Origin: Aeromonas sobria | GTDB lineage: Bacteria > Pseudomonadota > Gammaproteobacteria > Enterobacterales > Aeromonadaceae | Reading direction: 5' to 3' | Length of the DNA: 64,000 nucleotides | Assembly: GCF_000820145.1 (NCBI RefSeq) | Contig: NZ_CDBW01000041.1 | Coordinates: 1 to 64,000 of the forward strand | Shown here: piece after piece, positions 9,046 through 18,274 of the stretch | Layout: every line of letters begins with the position of its first letter | Position numbering within the stretch: the first letter of the stretch is position 1 | Notes under the pieces: generated by a model | The model's input: the letters and a program-made list of their open reading frames with translations, nothing else | What the model was told of the DNA's origin: nothing | Databases searched by the model: none | Position numbers and translations under genes: made by a program

Positions 9046-9076
9046 AAAAGAGCGACCCTGGTGGTCGCTCTTTTTA
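9046..9076 (+). terminator. Intrinsic terminator after gyrA
   Basis: A 9-bp stem (9049-9057 with 9063-9071) is followed by TTTTT. It lies 36 bp past the gyrA stop. Confidence 0.88.
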
Positions 9077-9129
9077 TTTGTCTGCTTTTTATGGCGGTCA
9101 GCTGATAGCACGGCAGGGTGCTGGCCTGA

Positions 9130-10527
9130 TCACTCCTGCAGCCACATTCTGGCGCTGCGGGCGGGAATGGCGACCCGTACCCACTGGCTCTGCACCTTGA
9201 CCACGGCGCCTTGGTCGAGCACGTCCCGGTAGTTGCGATACCAGTTCATCTCGAACTTGGCGGTATCGAGCCAGTACTCCTGCTCATAGTCGCACTTGTT
9301 GATGCCGACCAGCCCCTGCTTGCCCCGTTTGAACAGCACGAAGCAGTCGCCACTGCCGACCAGCTGCATCGGCTGACCCTGCACTGTATTGTGGAAGCGG
9401 ATCATCCCCTTGAGATCGGCGCGCTGGTAGTAATCCTGCCAGCGAAGTCCATCCTTGGCTTGGGTTTCGCCGTGATCCGAGTAGACCAGCGGCGAACCGC
9501 CGTCGCGGCCGAGTAGATAGGCATAGGCCAGCTTCTCGTCAGTTTGGCTAAGGATCTGATAGCGGAAACCATCGTTGGTGGGGATGTCGTGGGTCACGGC
9601 AAAGGTGACGGCGCGGCTGCCCGCCAGCGCCTGACCATAGGCCCCCGGATCCGCCAGCAGGTTCATGCTGCCGCCATACCCCAACGCCCCGCGCAGGGAG
9701 GCAAACAGCGGAAAGTCATAGGCACCCTGACCGCTGCTGTCGAGATAGGGTTTGAGGAAGCGCTCGTAATCGGTGCTGCCAGCGCCTCCTGTGGTGATCA
9801 CCTCGCCAAAGACATGCATCCCCTGTTTGATCTCGGGGGTGAACACGGCATTGATCTGGTAATCGCTCATGTGTTTGACCGCATCGACTCGAAAGCCCGT
9901 GATCCCCATCCCCTTGAGCGCCTTGAGATAGGCCTGCTGCTGGCTCACCACCCAGTTGTTTGGATCAAGATCCGGCAGTCCCTTGTCACCGGCACCGCCA
10001 CAGAGCCGCCAGTACTGGACATGGCCCGGATCGCTCCAGTCGCTGATGCACCCTTCGGGATGAAAATCGGCGGCGGCCAGCAGGTTTTGCCCCAGATCGC
10101 CAAACAGCTTCTGGCGCTCGAAATAGGCCGGGTTGGCGGCGTATTGGCGGAGCAATTCGTTGCCGGGGTAGTTGAGGTCCTGGCGCTTCCAGCTTTCGTT
10201 GGCCATGTGGTTGAGCACCACGTCGGCATAGACAGCGATGTCCCGCGCCTTCATGGCGGCGATCAGCTGCTCGAGATCCTGCTTGTTGCCAAGAGGGGAG
10301 TCGACTAGGCGCAGATCCTGCGGCTGGTAACGGGCCCACCACTCGTTGCCCGAGGATTTCAGTGGCGGTGAGATCAGCACCTGTTTGTAACCGGCCGACT
10401 TGATAAGGTCGGCTTTGGCCGTCACTTCACTGTACTGCCAGTTGAAGGCGTGCAGTATGACGTCGGCGTGCGCCAAGGGAGCGATCAGTATGCCTGCGAT
10501 CGCCCATATTCCCGCTGTGTGTTTCAT
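9130..10527 (-). CDS. Secreted alpha-amylase, GH13
   Basis: Glycoside hydrolase family 13 enzyme that cleaves alpha-1,4 bonds of starch. It has 465 residues with a signal peptide ending near Ala21 (APLAHA). The four GH13 regions are visible: DVVLNH (102-107), GFRVDAVKH with nucleophile Asp215, GEVIT with acid/base Glu242, and THDIPTND with Asp314. It stands alone, convergent with gyrA, with its own promoter region. Secreted amylases are common in Aeromonas. No starch-binding domain is obvious at the C-terminus. Confidence 0.92.
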   Translation of the reverse strand: MKHTAGIWAIAGILIAPLAHADVILHAFNWQYSEVTAKADLIKSAGYKQVLISPPLKSSGNEWWARYQPQDLRLVDSPLGNKQDLEQLIAAMKARDIAVYADVVLNHMANESWKRQDLNYPGNELLRQYAANPAYFERQKLFGDLGQNLLAAADFHPEGCISDWSDPGHVQYWRLCGGAGDKGLPDLDPNNWVVSQQQAYLKALKGMGITGFRVDAVKHMSDYQINAVFTPEIKQGMHVFGEVITTGGAGSTDYERFLKPYLDSSGQGAYDFPLFASLRGALGYGGSMNLLADPGAYGQALAGSRAVTFAVTHDIPTNDGFRYQILSQTDEKLAYAYLLGRDGGSPLVYSDHGETQAKDGLRWQDYYQRADLKGMIRFHNTVQGQPMQLVGSGDCFVLFKRGKQGLVGINKCDYEQEYWLDTAKFEMNWYRNYRDVLDQGAVVKVQSQWVRVAIPARSARMWLQE

Positions 10528-10787
10528 TATTGTGTCCCTGTTTTATACATGCCTGAATGGGCAAGCCAGCTTTGGCGGGAACAGGGTGGGCTGCAATCCA
10601 CAACCTGCGGATTTGTGACCGCTTTCAGGATGATTTCGCCGAATGTGTGAGCTGTTGCTGCTTTTCCCCACCACGGTCAGTTGCCGCTTCACCAGTGATT
10701 CTTTGTCATTTCCCTGTCATCCCCAGCCGCTATCCTGCCGAGCGAGTGGTGCGCTGTTGCCATCACCGTCACCGTCAGGAGCTGCAT

Positions 10788-10943
10788 ATGACCAGTTGGA
10801 TCACATGGGAAATTTGGTGGAGCCGGGTATGGGGCGAGTCAGAGGTTCCGCAGTATGGGGAAGATGAGCACCAAGTGGCCCATGAACCCTCGCGGCTGCC
10901 GGTTGAAATGGTGCAACAGCGGCGGGAGGATCGACGGGGTTAA
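10788..10943 (+). CDS. Putative 51-residue Trp-rich small protein
   Basis: The ORF starts at ATG 10788 behind a strong ribosome-binding site (AGGAG, 7-nt spacing). The N-terminus carries five Trp in the first 15 residues (MTSWITWEIWWSRVW) and the C-terminus is charged (QQRREDRRG). No family was recognised. It lies between the amylase and radical SAM genes, divergent from the amylase. The ribosome-binding site is the main evidence that it is real. Confidence 0.4.
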   Translation: MTSWITWEIWWSRVWGESEVPQYGEDEHQVAHEPSRLPVEMVQQRREDRRG

Positions 10944-10995
10944 GCTCTGGCGTTGCTGTTCTCAGGAAACACCATCGTCTCGCGAATGCCTGTCT

Positions 10996-11021
10996 ACTCG
11001 GGAAACGCGGCTTTCCCGAGT
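10996..11021. other. Perfect 10-bp hairpin downstream of the small ORF
   Basis: ACTCGGGAAA pairs with TTTCCCGAGT across a 6-nt loop. No T-run follows, so it is a weak terminator candidate or an mRNA-stabilising hairpin. Confidence 0.5.
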
Positions 11022-11086
11022 GCTATTACGCGATATGGCAAGGCTGTTGACAGGCAAGGGATACCGCTTGCCTCAAACAGGCGGGG

Positions 11087-12142
11087 TTAGAAGAGCGACA
11101 GCTGCTCCCCGGGGCGGATAAAACCATCCTGCCTGAGCTGAATATGGCGTTTGCCAAGGCCAAGGCGTTTGCTGATAAGGCGAAAGCGCTGGGCCAGCAG
11201 ATCGGCAAAGTGCCCCTCACCACGCATCCGCGAACCAAAGGCCACACTGTTGAGCCCGCCGCCCCGGCTGGCTCGCAGTTGATTCAGAATTGCCTCCTTC
11301 TGACCGGGATAGTGGGTATCGAGCCAGTCAACAAATAGCGGCGCCAGCTCGTGAGGGAGCCGCAGCAGGATGTAATCGGCGCAGCTGGCACCTGCCTCTG
11401 CCGCCGATTTGATGATCTGCTCCAGCTCCGGCTCATTGAGCCGCGGGATCATGGGGGCAGCCAGCACCCCCACCTGCACGCCAGCGCTGGCGAGCTTCTC
11501 GATCACTTTCAAGCGGCCTGCGCCCGTGCTGGCGCGGGGTTCCAGCTGTCGCCGCAGGGTTTCGTTCAAGGTCGTCACCGACACCATCACCTGACACAGT
11601 CCCTCGCTGGCCAGCTCGGTCAACAGATCGAGGTCGCGCAAGATCATGGCGCTCTTGGTAATGAGGCCGACCGGATGGCGGTGGGCCAGCATTACCTCCA
11701 ATAGCTGGCGAGTGAGGCGATATCGCTGCTCGATGGGTTGGTAGGGATCGGTATTGGCGCCAATGACGATGGTCTGTGGCTGATAGGCCGGTTTGGTAAA
11801 CTCCCGGCGCAGCAGATCGGCAGCATTGCGTTTGGCAAACAGCTTGCTCTCGAAATCGAGGCCGGGGGAGAGCTCCAGATAGGCGTGACTGGGTCTGGCA
11901 TAGCAGTAGATACAGCCATGTTCGCACCCCTGATAGGGGTTGATGGAGCGACCAAAGGGAACATCCGGCGAGCTGTTGTAGCTGATGATGCTGCGTGCAT
12001 CGATCTCTCGTACCTCAGTCTGGGGCGCCAAGGTGTTGAAGGCTGACTCCCACTCCTCGGATGCCCAGCCATCATCGACCGCCTCGACAAGGGGGCCGCT
12101 AAAACGGTGATCGATATTGTGGGGGCTGCCTCGTCCTGCCAT
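11087..12142 (-). CDS. PA0069-family radical SAM protein (SplB-like)
   Basis: Radical SAM enzyme with the 4Fe-4S motif CEHGCIYC and a following YARPSHAYLEL segment typical of the PA0069 family, which is related to spore photoproduct lyase. The substrate is unknown. The start is set at ATG 12142, preceded by AGGTG at suitable spacing, giving 351 residues. A GTG at 12157 is possible and adds five residues. A LexA-like palindrome lies immediately upstream, which suggests DNA-damage control. Confidence 0.88.
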   Translation of the reverse strand: MAGRGSPHNIDHRFSGPLVEAVDDGWASEEWESAFNTLAPQTEVREIDARSIISYNSSPDVPFGRSINPYQGCEHGCIYCYARPSHAYLELSPGLDFESKLFAKRNAADLLRREFTKPAYQPQTIVIGANTDPYQPIEQRYRLTRQLLEVMLAHRHPVGLITKSAMILRDLDLLTELASEGLCQVMVSVTTLNETLRRQLEPRASTGAGRLKVIEKLASAGVQVGVLAAPMIPRLNEPELEQIIKSAAEAGASCADYILLRLPHELAPLFVDWLDTHYPGQKEAILNQLRASRGGGLNSVAFGSRMRGEGHFADLLAQRFRLISKRLGLGKRHIQLRQDGFIRPGEQLSLF

Positions 12143-12156
12143 GGTGCGCACCTGCA

Positions 12157-12172
12157 CTGGTTATACATACAG
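12157..12172. promoter_or_regulatory. LexA-like SOS box
   Basis: CTGGTTATACATACAG fits the CTG-N10-CAG core of the gammaproteobacterial LexA site, and about 15 of the 20 bases of the extended E. coli consensus agree. It lies 15-30 bp before the radical SAM start codon. It also lies upstream of the Sel1 gene on the other strand, but 145 bp away. Confidence 0.5.
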
Positions 12173-12316
12173 TTATTTTGCAAGTGCGACGGAGAAATGA
12201 CAACGATTGACTATCGGTGTGGCGTAAAAAGGGTATGTCACCGGGATCTGTTGCTTGATCGCAGAGCTACATTTCGTTTACATAGACGAAATGAGAACTG
12301 GATCACGGAAATCATC

Positions 12317-12913
12317 ATGAGACCCACCACTTCCCGTTGGCTGTTTATCGGTCTGCTTGCCTTGGTTATCTGGCGTTTGATACCGCTCTCCACCGAGCAG
12401 GAGCTGGCGTCTGCCAACCGTGCCTGGCGCACCGGTCACTTTGAGGAGGCGACCCGGATCTGGTCACCACTGGCGGCGCAGGGGCAACCACGGGCACAGG
12501 CACTCATGGGCTGGAGCCATGAGGTGGGGCAGGGGAGCGAGCAGGATATGCAGCGGGCCATCAGCCTCTATCGCCAGTCGGCGCAGGCGGGGGATGCTTT
12601 TGGTCAATATCGGCTGGCAGAGCTCTATCTGCGCGGCGTCGGGTTAAAGCGGGATCTGCGAGAAGCCTTTCACTGGATGGAGCAGGCCGCCCGTAACGGT
12701 GATGTACCTGCCATGCTGAAAGTCGGTGTGCTTCATCTGATGGGGGCGAGCGGCAGAGTCGATTTGCCCCAGGCGAAACAGTGGCTCTATCAGGCGGCGC
12801 AAAAGGGCAACAAGCTGGCGCTTCAGGTGCTGCAAGAGCTGGCGCTGGCCGAGGAGGGGAGCAGTACCTTCGACTTCAACTGGCAGCCACTGCTCGGTGA
12901 CATGACCTCTTAG
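12317..12913 (+). CDS. Sel1-repeat protein with N-terminal membrane anchor
   Basis: 198-residue protein with one hydrophobic helix (WLFIGLLALVIW, about 8-20) followed by roughly four TPR-like Sel1 repeats, for example AISLYRQSAQAGDAFGQYRL and EAFHWMEQAARNGDVPAM. Such proteins are usually scaffolds. A periplasmic location is likely from the N-terminal anchor. The start was chosen at the methionine just before the hydrophobic helix; its ribosome-binding site is weak. No specific function can be given. Confidence 0.8.
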   Translation: MRPTTSRWLFIGLLALVIWRLIPLSTEQELASANRAWRTGHFEEATRIWSPLAAQGQPRAQALMGWSHEVGQGSEQDMQRAISLYRQSAQAGDAFGQYRLAELYLRGVGLKRDLREAFHWMEQAARNGDVPAMLKVGVLHLMGASGRVDLPQAKQWLYQAAQKGNKLALQVLQELALAEEGSSTFDFNWQPLLGDMTS

Positions 12914-12976
12914 CCACCTTTACCGCAGACGCGTGCAATGCTGAATTGAAGTGCTGAGGAAAAAGGAGTGGAAAAT

Positions 12977-13008
12977 AAAGGCAGCGGCTGGTGACCGCTG
13001 CCTTTTTT
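12977..13008. terminator. Bidirectional terminator between Sel1 gene and gloC
   Basis: An 11-bp stem (12977-12987 with 12995-13005) is followed by T residues on the plus strand and flanked by A residues on the left. It separates two convergent genes. Confidence 0.85.
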
Positions 13009-13010
13009 GA

Positions 13011-13655
13011 TCACCAGATAGGTTGGGTCAGATAGGGGTTGCTCACCTTCTCACAACCGAAGGTGGAGCTGGGGCCGTGGCCCGGGATAAAGACGATCTT
13101 GTCACCCAGCGGCAACAGGGTCTCGGTGATCGACTTGATCAGCGTACCGTGATCCCCACGGGGGAAGTCGGTGCGGCCGATGCTACCGGCAAACAGCACG
13201 TCGCCAACCCAGGCGAGTTTTTCAGCCTGGCTCAGCAGCACGATATGGCCCGGGGTGTGGCCGGGGCAGAAGTAGACCTCCAGCTCGCACTGGCCAACGT
13301 GTACCTTGTCACCCTGTACCAGCCATTGGTCGGGGCTAAAGGCAGGGGTATGGACGAAGCCGAACATCTGGCTCTGCTGGGGCAGCATGTCGAGCCAGAA
13401 GGCATCTTCCTTGTGGGGGCCGGTGATGGTGACGCCGGTTTTCTCCCTAAGCTCAGCCGCCGCACCCACATGATCCAGATGACCGTGGGTCAGCAGGATG
13501 TGGGTCAGGGTCAGCCCGCGCTTGGCGATGGCAGCCAGCAGTTTGTCCGCTTCGCCACCCGGGTCGATCAGCGCCGCCTGGTGGGTCTCGTCACACCAGA
13601 TGAGGGAGCAGTTCTGGGCGAACTGGGTGACCGGGATCACCTCGAATTTCAACAT
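13011..13655 (-). CDS. gloC: MBL-fold hydrolase YcbL/GloC (type II glyoxalase)
   Basis: Metallo-beta-lactamase-fold hydrolase, 214 residues, with the metal-binding THGHLDH motif at 56-62 and later PGHTPGH and GDVLF motifs. Overall sequence follows E. coli YcbL, a glyoxalase II-type S-lactoylglutathione hydrolase. The start is the methionine of MLKFEVIPVT at 13655, which has GAGGA seven bases upstream. A longer in-frame ORF has no family support. It is followed closely upstream by selU and selD on the same strand. Confidence 0.9.
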   Translation of the reverse strand: MLKFEVIPVTQFAQNCSLIWCDETHQAALIDPGGEADKLLAAIAKRGLTLTHILLTHGHLDHVGAAAELREKTGVTITGPHKEDAFWLDMLPQQSQMFGFVHTPAFSPDQWLVQGDKVHVGQCELEVYFCPGHTPGHIVLLSQAEKLAWVGDVLFAGSIGRTDFPRGDHGTLIKSITETLLPLGDKIVFIPGHGPSSTFGCEKVSNPYLTQPIW

Positions 13656-13686
13656 GTGGGGTCCTCTTGTTGGAAAGGCGACGGGG

Positions 13687-14802
13687 TCAGCCCTGTTGCG
13701 CGTTGGCGTGCTGCTCGGCGAAGTAGTCGAGACAGGCTTGCTTGTCACCCCGGAACACGATGCGTTCCTGCTTGTTGCCAAGCTGGTAGAGATACATGGG
13801 GTCGTAGTAGCGGGTCAGCAGCAGGGTGATCCAGGCCAGATGCAGCTCGGTAGAGCCGCTGTTGGCCTGCTCGGCGAGGGCGGTCTGCATCAGGGCATCC
13901 AGCTCGCGGTGGGCCTGATCGCCGAGGCGGCGCTTGAGGCGAGCCAACGCATCGGTGAGATAGGCGGCAAACAGCGGCCATCCTTCTTCCTGGCCATACA
14001 TCTCTTGATAGCGCAGCCAGAGATCGTGCACGTAATCTTCGCGGATCTGCTCGGCACGATCTTCCTTTGGCACATCCACCACCACCAGCGGTGCCTGACT
14101 CATGGCCTCATGGAGGGAGATAGGCAGGCAGCAGCGACCGATCAGGCGGCTCTCATCCTCCACCACAAAGGCGTGTTCGCCCTGATGGCGGCGCTTGAGC
14201 AGCTCGATGGCCATGTTGTTTTCAAAGTTGATGTTGCTGGGCTGGCCACCGGGCAGTTGACCAAACGACGAGCCCCGGTGGTGGGCGTGCCCTTCCAGAT
14301 CGAGCGCTTGAGCCACATGGTCCAGCATATGGGTCTTGCCGGAGCCGGTCATGCCGGTCAACACAGTCCAGCGGCACTCGACGGAGGCCTTGTCCTGGGT
14401 CTCGATCAAAAAGCGGCGCAGCTCCTTATAGCCACCGGCGACGCGGGGGCGGGTGACCCCCGCTTCAGCCAGCCACTGTTGAACGGTTTGTGAGCGCAGG
14501 CCGCCGCGAAAGCAATAGAGCAATGCCTCGGGCTGCTGGCGCAACTGCGCCAGCCAGCCTTCGACTCGCTCGGCGCGTACCGCACCCCCCACCAGCTTGT
14601 GACCCAGCGCAATGGCGGCATCCTGCCCTTGCTTCTTGAAGCATGTCCCCACCTGGGCGCGTTCATCGTCGGTCATCAGCGGCAGGCTGGTCGAGCAGGG
14701 GAAGGCCCCCTCCTTGAACTCGATGGGGGCGCGCACATCAATCAAGGGCACATCGCCTAAAAAAATCTGGGCGTAGTCGGTGGCCAGCGGCAATTCACTC
14801 AT
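13687..14802 (-). CDS. selU: tRNA 2-selenouridine synthase
   Basis: Converts 2-thiouridine at the wobble position of tRNA-Lys, Glu and Gln to 2-selenouridine using selenophosphate. It has an N-terminal rhodanese domain with the essential Cys97 (YCFRGGLRSQ), then a P-loop GMTGSGKT at 150-157. Its 371 residues match the family. It lies 13 bp downstream of selD, which makes its selenium donor, so the pair forms a functional operon. Confidence 0.96.
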   Translation of the reverse strand: MSELPLATDYAQIFLGDVPLIDVRAPIEFKEGAFPCSTSLPLMTDDERAQVGTCFKKQGQDAAIALGHKLVGGAVRAERVEGWLAQLRQQPEALLYCFRGGLRSQTVQQWLAEAGVTRPRVAGGYKELRRFLIETQDKASVECRWTVLTGMTGSGKTHMLDHVAQALDLEGHAHHRGSSFGQLPGGQPSNINFENNMAIELLKRRHQGEHAFVVEDESRLIGRCCLPISLHEAMSQAPLVVVDVPKEDRAEQIREDYVHDLWLRYQEMYGQEEGWPLFAAYLTDALARLKRRLGDQAHRELDALMQTALAEQANSGSTELHLAWITLLLTRYYDPMYLYQLGNKQERIVFRGDKQACLDYFAEQHANAQQG

Positions 14803-14815
14803 TGGGCTATCTCAC

Positions 14816-15853
14816 TCATTGAACAATCTCGATAAAGCGGGTGCCCTCAAGGGGCTTGATCTGGCCGATGGGCGAGAGCGTCAGGCCCGCTTCCCGCGCG
14901 ATGGCGAGTAGCTCGGCTTCGCTCTCCTTGCCCACGGCGACCAGCAGGCCACCGCTGGTTTGCGGATCGCACATGATGTTGCGGGTGCGATCATCCATGG
15001 CATCCAGCTTGTGGCCGTAGGAGTCATGGTTACGCAGGGTGCCGCCCGGTACGCAGCCCTCGGAGAGGTAGTAGTCCACCTCGTCCAGCAGCGGTAGCGC
15101 CTTGAAGTCGAGACGGGCGCTGACTTTGGAGCCTTCGCACATCTCCAGCAGGTGACCGGCCAGACCAAAACCAGTGACGTCGGTCATGGCGTGAACCCCC
15201 GGCAGCTCGGCAAAACGCTGGCCAATCTTGTTGAGGGTGCACATGGCATTGGGGGCGAGCTGCTCGTGTTCCGGCTTGAGTTTGCTCTTCTTCTGGGCGG
15301 TGGTGAGGATGCCGATGCCGATCGGCTTGGTCAGATAGAGGGTGTCACCCACCTTGGCGGTGTCGTTCTGCTTGATGGCATCCAGAGGCACGATACCGGT
15401 TACCGCGAGGCCGAAGATGGGCTCGGGAGCGTCGATGCTGTGGCCACCCGCCAGCGAGATGCCCGCTTCGTGGCACACCTGACGGCCACCGTCGATCACC
15501 TGCTGGGCCACTTCGGCGGGCAGGGTATTGATGGGCCAACCGAGAATGGCGATGGCGACGATGGGCTTGCCGCCCATGGCGTAGATGTCGCTGATGGCGT
15601 TGGTGGCGGCAATGCGGCCAAAGGTAAAGGGATCGTCGACGATGGGCATGAAGAAGTCGGTGGTGGAAACAATGCCCTGACCGTTGCCGATATCGACCAC
15701 GGCTGCGTCATCCTTGCTGCTGTTGCCAACCACCAGAGTCGGGTCGTTGAAACCCGGGATCTGGCTCTTGAGAATGGTGTCGAGTACCTTGGGAGAAATT
15801 TTGCAGCCGCAGCCAGCGCCGTGGCTGTATTGGGTCAGACGAATGGAAGACAT
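14816..15853 (-). CDS. selD: Selenide, water dikinase
   Basis: Makes selenophosphate from selenide and ATP. The N-terminal glycine-rich catalytic motif HGAGCGCKI contains Cys15, Cys17 and Lys18; the first is the catalytic Cys (Cys17 in E. coli numbering), not selenocysteine. The 345 residues match the family. It heads the selD-selU pair. No selenoprotein gene was found in the window, so in this neighbourhood its only visible client is tRNA selenation. Confidence 0.97.
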   Translation of the reverse strand: MSSIRLTQYSHGAGCGCKISPKVLDTILKSQIPGFNDPTLVVGNSSKDDAAVVDIGNGQGIVSTTDFFMPIVDDPFTFGRIAATNAISDIYAMGGKPIVAIAILGWPINTLPAEVAQQVIDGGRQVCHEAGISLAGGHSIDAPEPIFGLAVTGIVPLDAIKQNDTAKVGDTLYLTKPIGIGILTTAQKKSKLKPEHEQLAPNAMCTLNKIGQRFAELPGVHAMTDVTGFGLAGHLLEMCEGSKVSARLDFKALPLLDEVDYYLSEGCVPGGTLRNHDSYGHKLDAMDDRTRNIMCDPQTSGGLLVAVGKESEAELLAIAREAGLTLSPIGQIKPLEGTRFIEIVQ

Positions 15854-16248
15854 ACTTACCCCTTATGCAGAGGCTCTGTGGAGCCGTCTTGGTCAATGGG
15901 CGGCCTTGTAGATTGGAAGACAAGAAGCCGCAAATATGGGTGGCCTCGGTGCCAACAGCGGCAGCGATGACTGGCAGTTATGGAAGGCCGCCAGGCCGGA
16001 CGGGGAACAAGAGGGCGACAAGGTGCGCCAGCGCAGCCCCGCCAAGGGCCACAGGACGGCGCATTATGCCACATTTGCCCCTTGGGGTTCGAACAGGAAT
16101 TCACATAAACAGCAGGGAATTGCCCGCACTTGCGCGTCATCGGTCTGGATCCGCCGCGCACTGATTGATTGCAGTACAGATGCAGCAAAGAGAACGTCAA
16201 TTGAGAGCAATAGCGCCTGCAACCACTGCGCAATAGGAGGAGAGCTTC
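15854..16248. other. Divergent intergenic region selD / GNAT
   Basis: 395 bp with no supported gene. It must contain the selD promoter (minus strand) and the GNAT promoter (plus strand). A strong AGGAGG ribosome-binding site lies at the right edge. No operator or riboswitch was recognised. Confidence 0.5.
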
Positions 16249-16677
16249 GTGACCACCACATTTTTGGTTAACCACCCCATTACCACGGCGCAGTTTGCGG
16301 CGCTGCTGGCGCAAACCTCGCTGGGGGCGAGACGGCCGCTGGACCATCCGGCCACCCTGCAGGGCATGCTGGATCACGCCAATCTGCTGATCACCGCCTG
16401 GCAGGACGAGACCCTGGTCGGGGTGGCCCGCTCGGTGACCGATTTTTGTTTTTGTTGCTACCTCTCGGATCTGGCGGTGGCCGAGTCAGTGCAGGGGCAG
16501 GGGATTGGCAAAGCGCTGGTTCGCGAGACGTTTTTGCAATTGCAGCCGGGCTGCAAGCTGATCCTGCTGGCCGCGCCCCAGGCGGTGGAGTATTACCCCA
16601 AGCTCGGATTTAGCCAACACCCGAGCGCCTGGGTGATGAGCAGTCTGGATGAGCTGGTACTGGATGAGTTGGCATAA
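16249..16677 (+). CDS. GNAT-family N-acetyltransferase
   Basis: 142-residue protein with the acetyl-CoA-binding signature VQGQGIGKALV and a preceding hydrophobic beta strand (YLSDLAVAESV), as in GCN5-related acetyltransferases. Substrate unknown. It starts at GTG 16249 with an excellent AGGAGG site upstream. It is convergent with the acyltransferase gene. Confidence 0.85.
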   Translation: MTTTFLVNHPITTAQFAALLAQTSLGARRPLDHPATLQGMLDHANLLITAWQDETLVGVARSVTDFCFCCYLSDLAVAESVQGQGIGKALVRETFLQLQPGCKLILLAAPQAVEYYPKLGFSQHPSAWVMSSLDELVLDELA

Positions 16678-16711
16678 GACCGTCAACTCATCCAGACAGG
16701 GCGGGGTTAAC

Positions 16712-17896
16712 TTATCCGGCTTGCTCCAGCGCCGGTTGCCGTGACTTGCCCCAGCGGCGCAGGCGCCGTTGCAGGGGGCGCTCCAGCAGGTTGTAACTTA
16801 AAGAAGAGAGCCCGATCAGCACTGCCAGCATCAGCAGGGTCGCCACCACTCCCAACAGCGGGTTGGTCTGGGCATACCACCATTCGGTGAGCCCGGGCGC
16901 CAGATAGTGGATCAGTTCGCATCCGGTGAGCAGTACCAGCGCATGGAGTAGATAGATGGAGTAGGAGAGATCCCCCAGCCAGTTGGTGAAGCGGTTATCC
17001 AAGAGGCTCAGCAGCGGACTCTGGCGCTCCCGCTGGGCGGCAGCAATCCAGATCAGCAGCACGTAGGAGCCGATCAGCAGCAGGGTCAGCTGCGGCGTCA
17101 TGGTGAACTGCATCAGCACGAAGGGCAGCACAAAGGCGATCAGCAGCGGCAGATCCCGCTGCATCATGGGCAAGGGTTGCGCGGCTTTGACCCTCGGCAG
17201 CAGCCAGAGGCCGAGTACAAATTCACTCACCCCGCGCCCCACAGCCAGTGCCCCGCTGGTGACATCCAGGGTGCCGCGACTGTGCACGATAAAGGCCAGT
17301 ACCGTCAGCGCCAACAGCGGCGCGAGATGGCTCCAGCGGCTGCGGGTCACCGCTAGCGGGATCAGCAGTGGGAACAGCAGGTAGCTTATCCACTCAACGC
17401 TCAGGGACCAGGCGGCGAAGTTCCAGGTCAGCCCGTGATCGGTCACCACCTGGAGCAGCAGGAAGGCGCTGGGCAGCGCGTCAGCCGGGGTGAAGGGTGA
17501 GCCGAAGGGGGGCATCCCTTCCCACTCCCACATCTTGAACAGCGGGCCAGCATAGAAGCCCACCCCGTGCTGCGCCTTGTAAAGCTCCCAGCCGACCAGC
17601 AGCAGCAGGGTCACCAGGTAGAGGGGGTAGACGCGGGTCAGCCTCAGCCAGAGGAAGCGGCCATAGCCGATGGTGCGGGGCCTGTGGCTGAAGGCCTCTC
17701 CGTAGACATGGGCCAGCACCACGCCGCTCAAAATAAAGAACAGATCGACCCAGAGGTAGCCGTTCTCGATGAGTTGGGTGTGGCCTGCGATCGACTCCAT
17801 CCACTGGGGAAAGAGCAATAATCGGGCATGGAACAGCACCACCATCAGGGCAGCGATACCCCGCAGCGGCGTTAACAGCGGCAATGATTGATTCAT
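16712..17896 (-). CDS. Membrane acyltransferase 3 (OafA/YrhL type)
   Basis: 394-residue integral membrane protein with about ten hydrophobic segments. The AT3 signature is LRGIAALMVVLFHA near the N-terminus, with the catalytic-type His in FHA, followed by YLWVDLFFILSGVVLA. This family O-acylates polysaccharides, lipid A parts or small molecules. There is no surface-polysaccharide cluster nearby, so the acceptor is unknown. Confidence 0.88.
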   Translation of the reverse strand: MNQSLPLLTPLRGIAALMVVLFHARLLLFPQWMESIAGHTQLIENGYLWVDLFFILSGVVLAHVYGEAFSHRPRTIGYGRFLWLRLTRVYPLYLVTLLLLVGWELYKAQHGVGFYAGPLFKMWEWEGMPPFGSPFTPADALPSAFLLLQVVTDHGLTWNFAAWSLSVEWISYLLFPLLIPLAVTRSRWSHLAPLLALTVLAFIVHSRGTLDVTSGALAVGRGVSEFVLGLWLLPRVKAAQPLPMMQRDLPLLIAFVLPFVLMQFTMTPQLTLLLIGSYVLLIWIAAAQRERQSPLLSLLDNRFTNWLGDLSYSIYLLHALVLLTGCELIHYLAPGLTEWWYAQTNPLLGVVATLLMLAVLIGLSSLSYNLLERPLQRRLRRWGKSRQPALEQAG

Positions 17897-18218
17897 AAAG
17901 GGATCCCTTGTGATGTTCAGCTTGGCCTGACATCGATTTTTGTTGTTGTGCCGCCCATCAATCCTGACGGACGGCTACCCCGGCTTGGCTGCCGCAGGCG
18001 GGATCACACTACAAAAAAGAGAGTCATACGGATGTGATTTAAATCATAAATGTGCAGTTATTGTGCAAAGAAATTTAAACAGAGAAAAAGTGGAGAACCG
18101 GCAGGGAAAGGGGGCGACAAGGAAAGAGGAGGACAGGGAAAGCGGAAAGAGAAGAGTGCAGAGAGGGGTAATAGGGATGGGGGTGAGAGTCAGGCTCAGG
18201 CCTATACGTCATTACGCC
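17897..18218. other. Intergenic region with a polypurine stretch
   Basis: No supported gene. Bases of about 18070-18190 on the plus strand are nearly all A or G, which produces several artificial ribosome-binding-like motifs and open frames. Confidence 0.5.
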
Positions 18219-18248
18219 AAAAAAATCAGGCCCGCAAGGGGCCTGATT
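18219..18248 (-). terminator. Intrinsic terminator of rlmI
   Basis: A 10-bp stem (18224-18233 with 18239-18248) is followed on the minus strand by seven T residues, directly after the rlmI stop. Confidence 0.88.
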
Positions 18249-18274
18249 GATCACAAGGGGAGGGTGGTTGCCGA

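Noticed and set aside
18050..18250. 66-codon ORF in the polypurine tract
   Set aside because: Low-complexity purine run gives Lys/Glu/Gly-rich nonsense and artificial ribosome-binding motifs.
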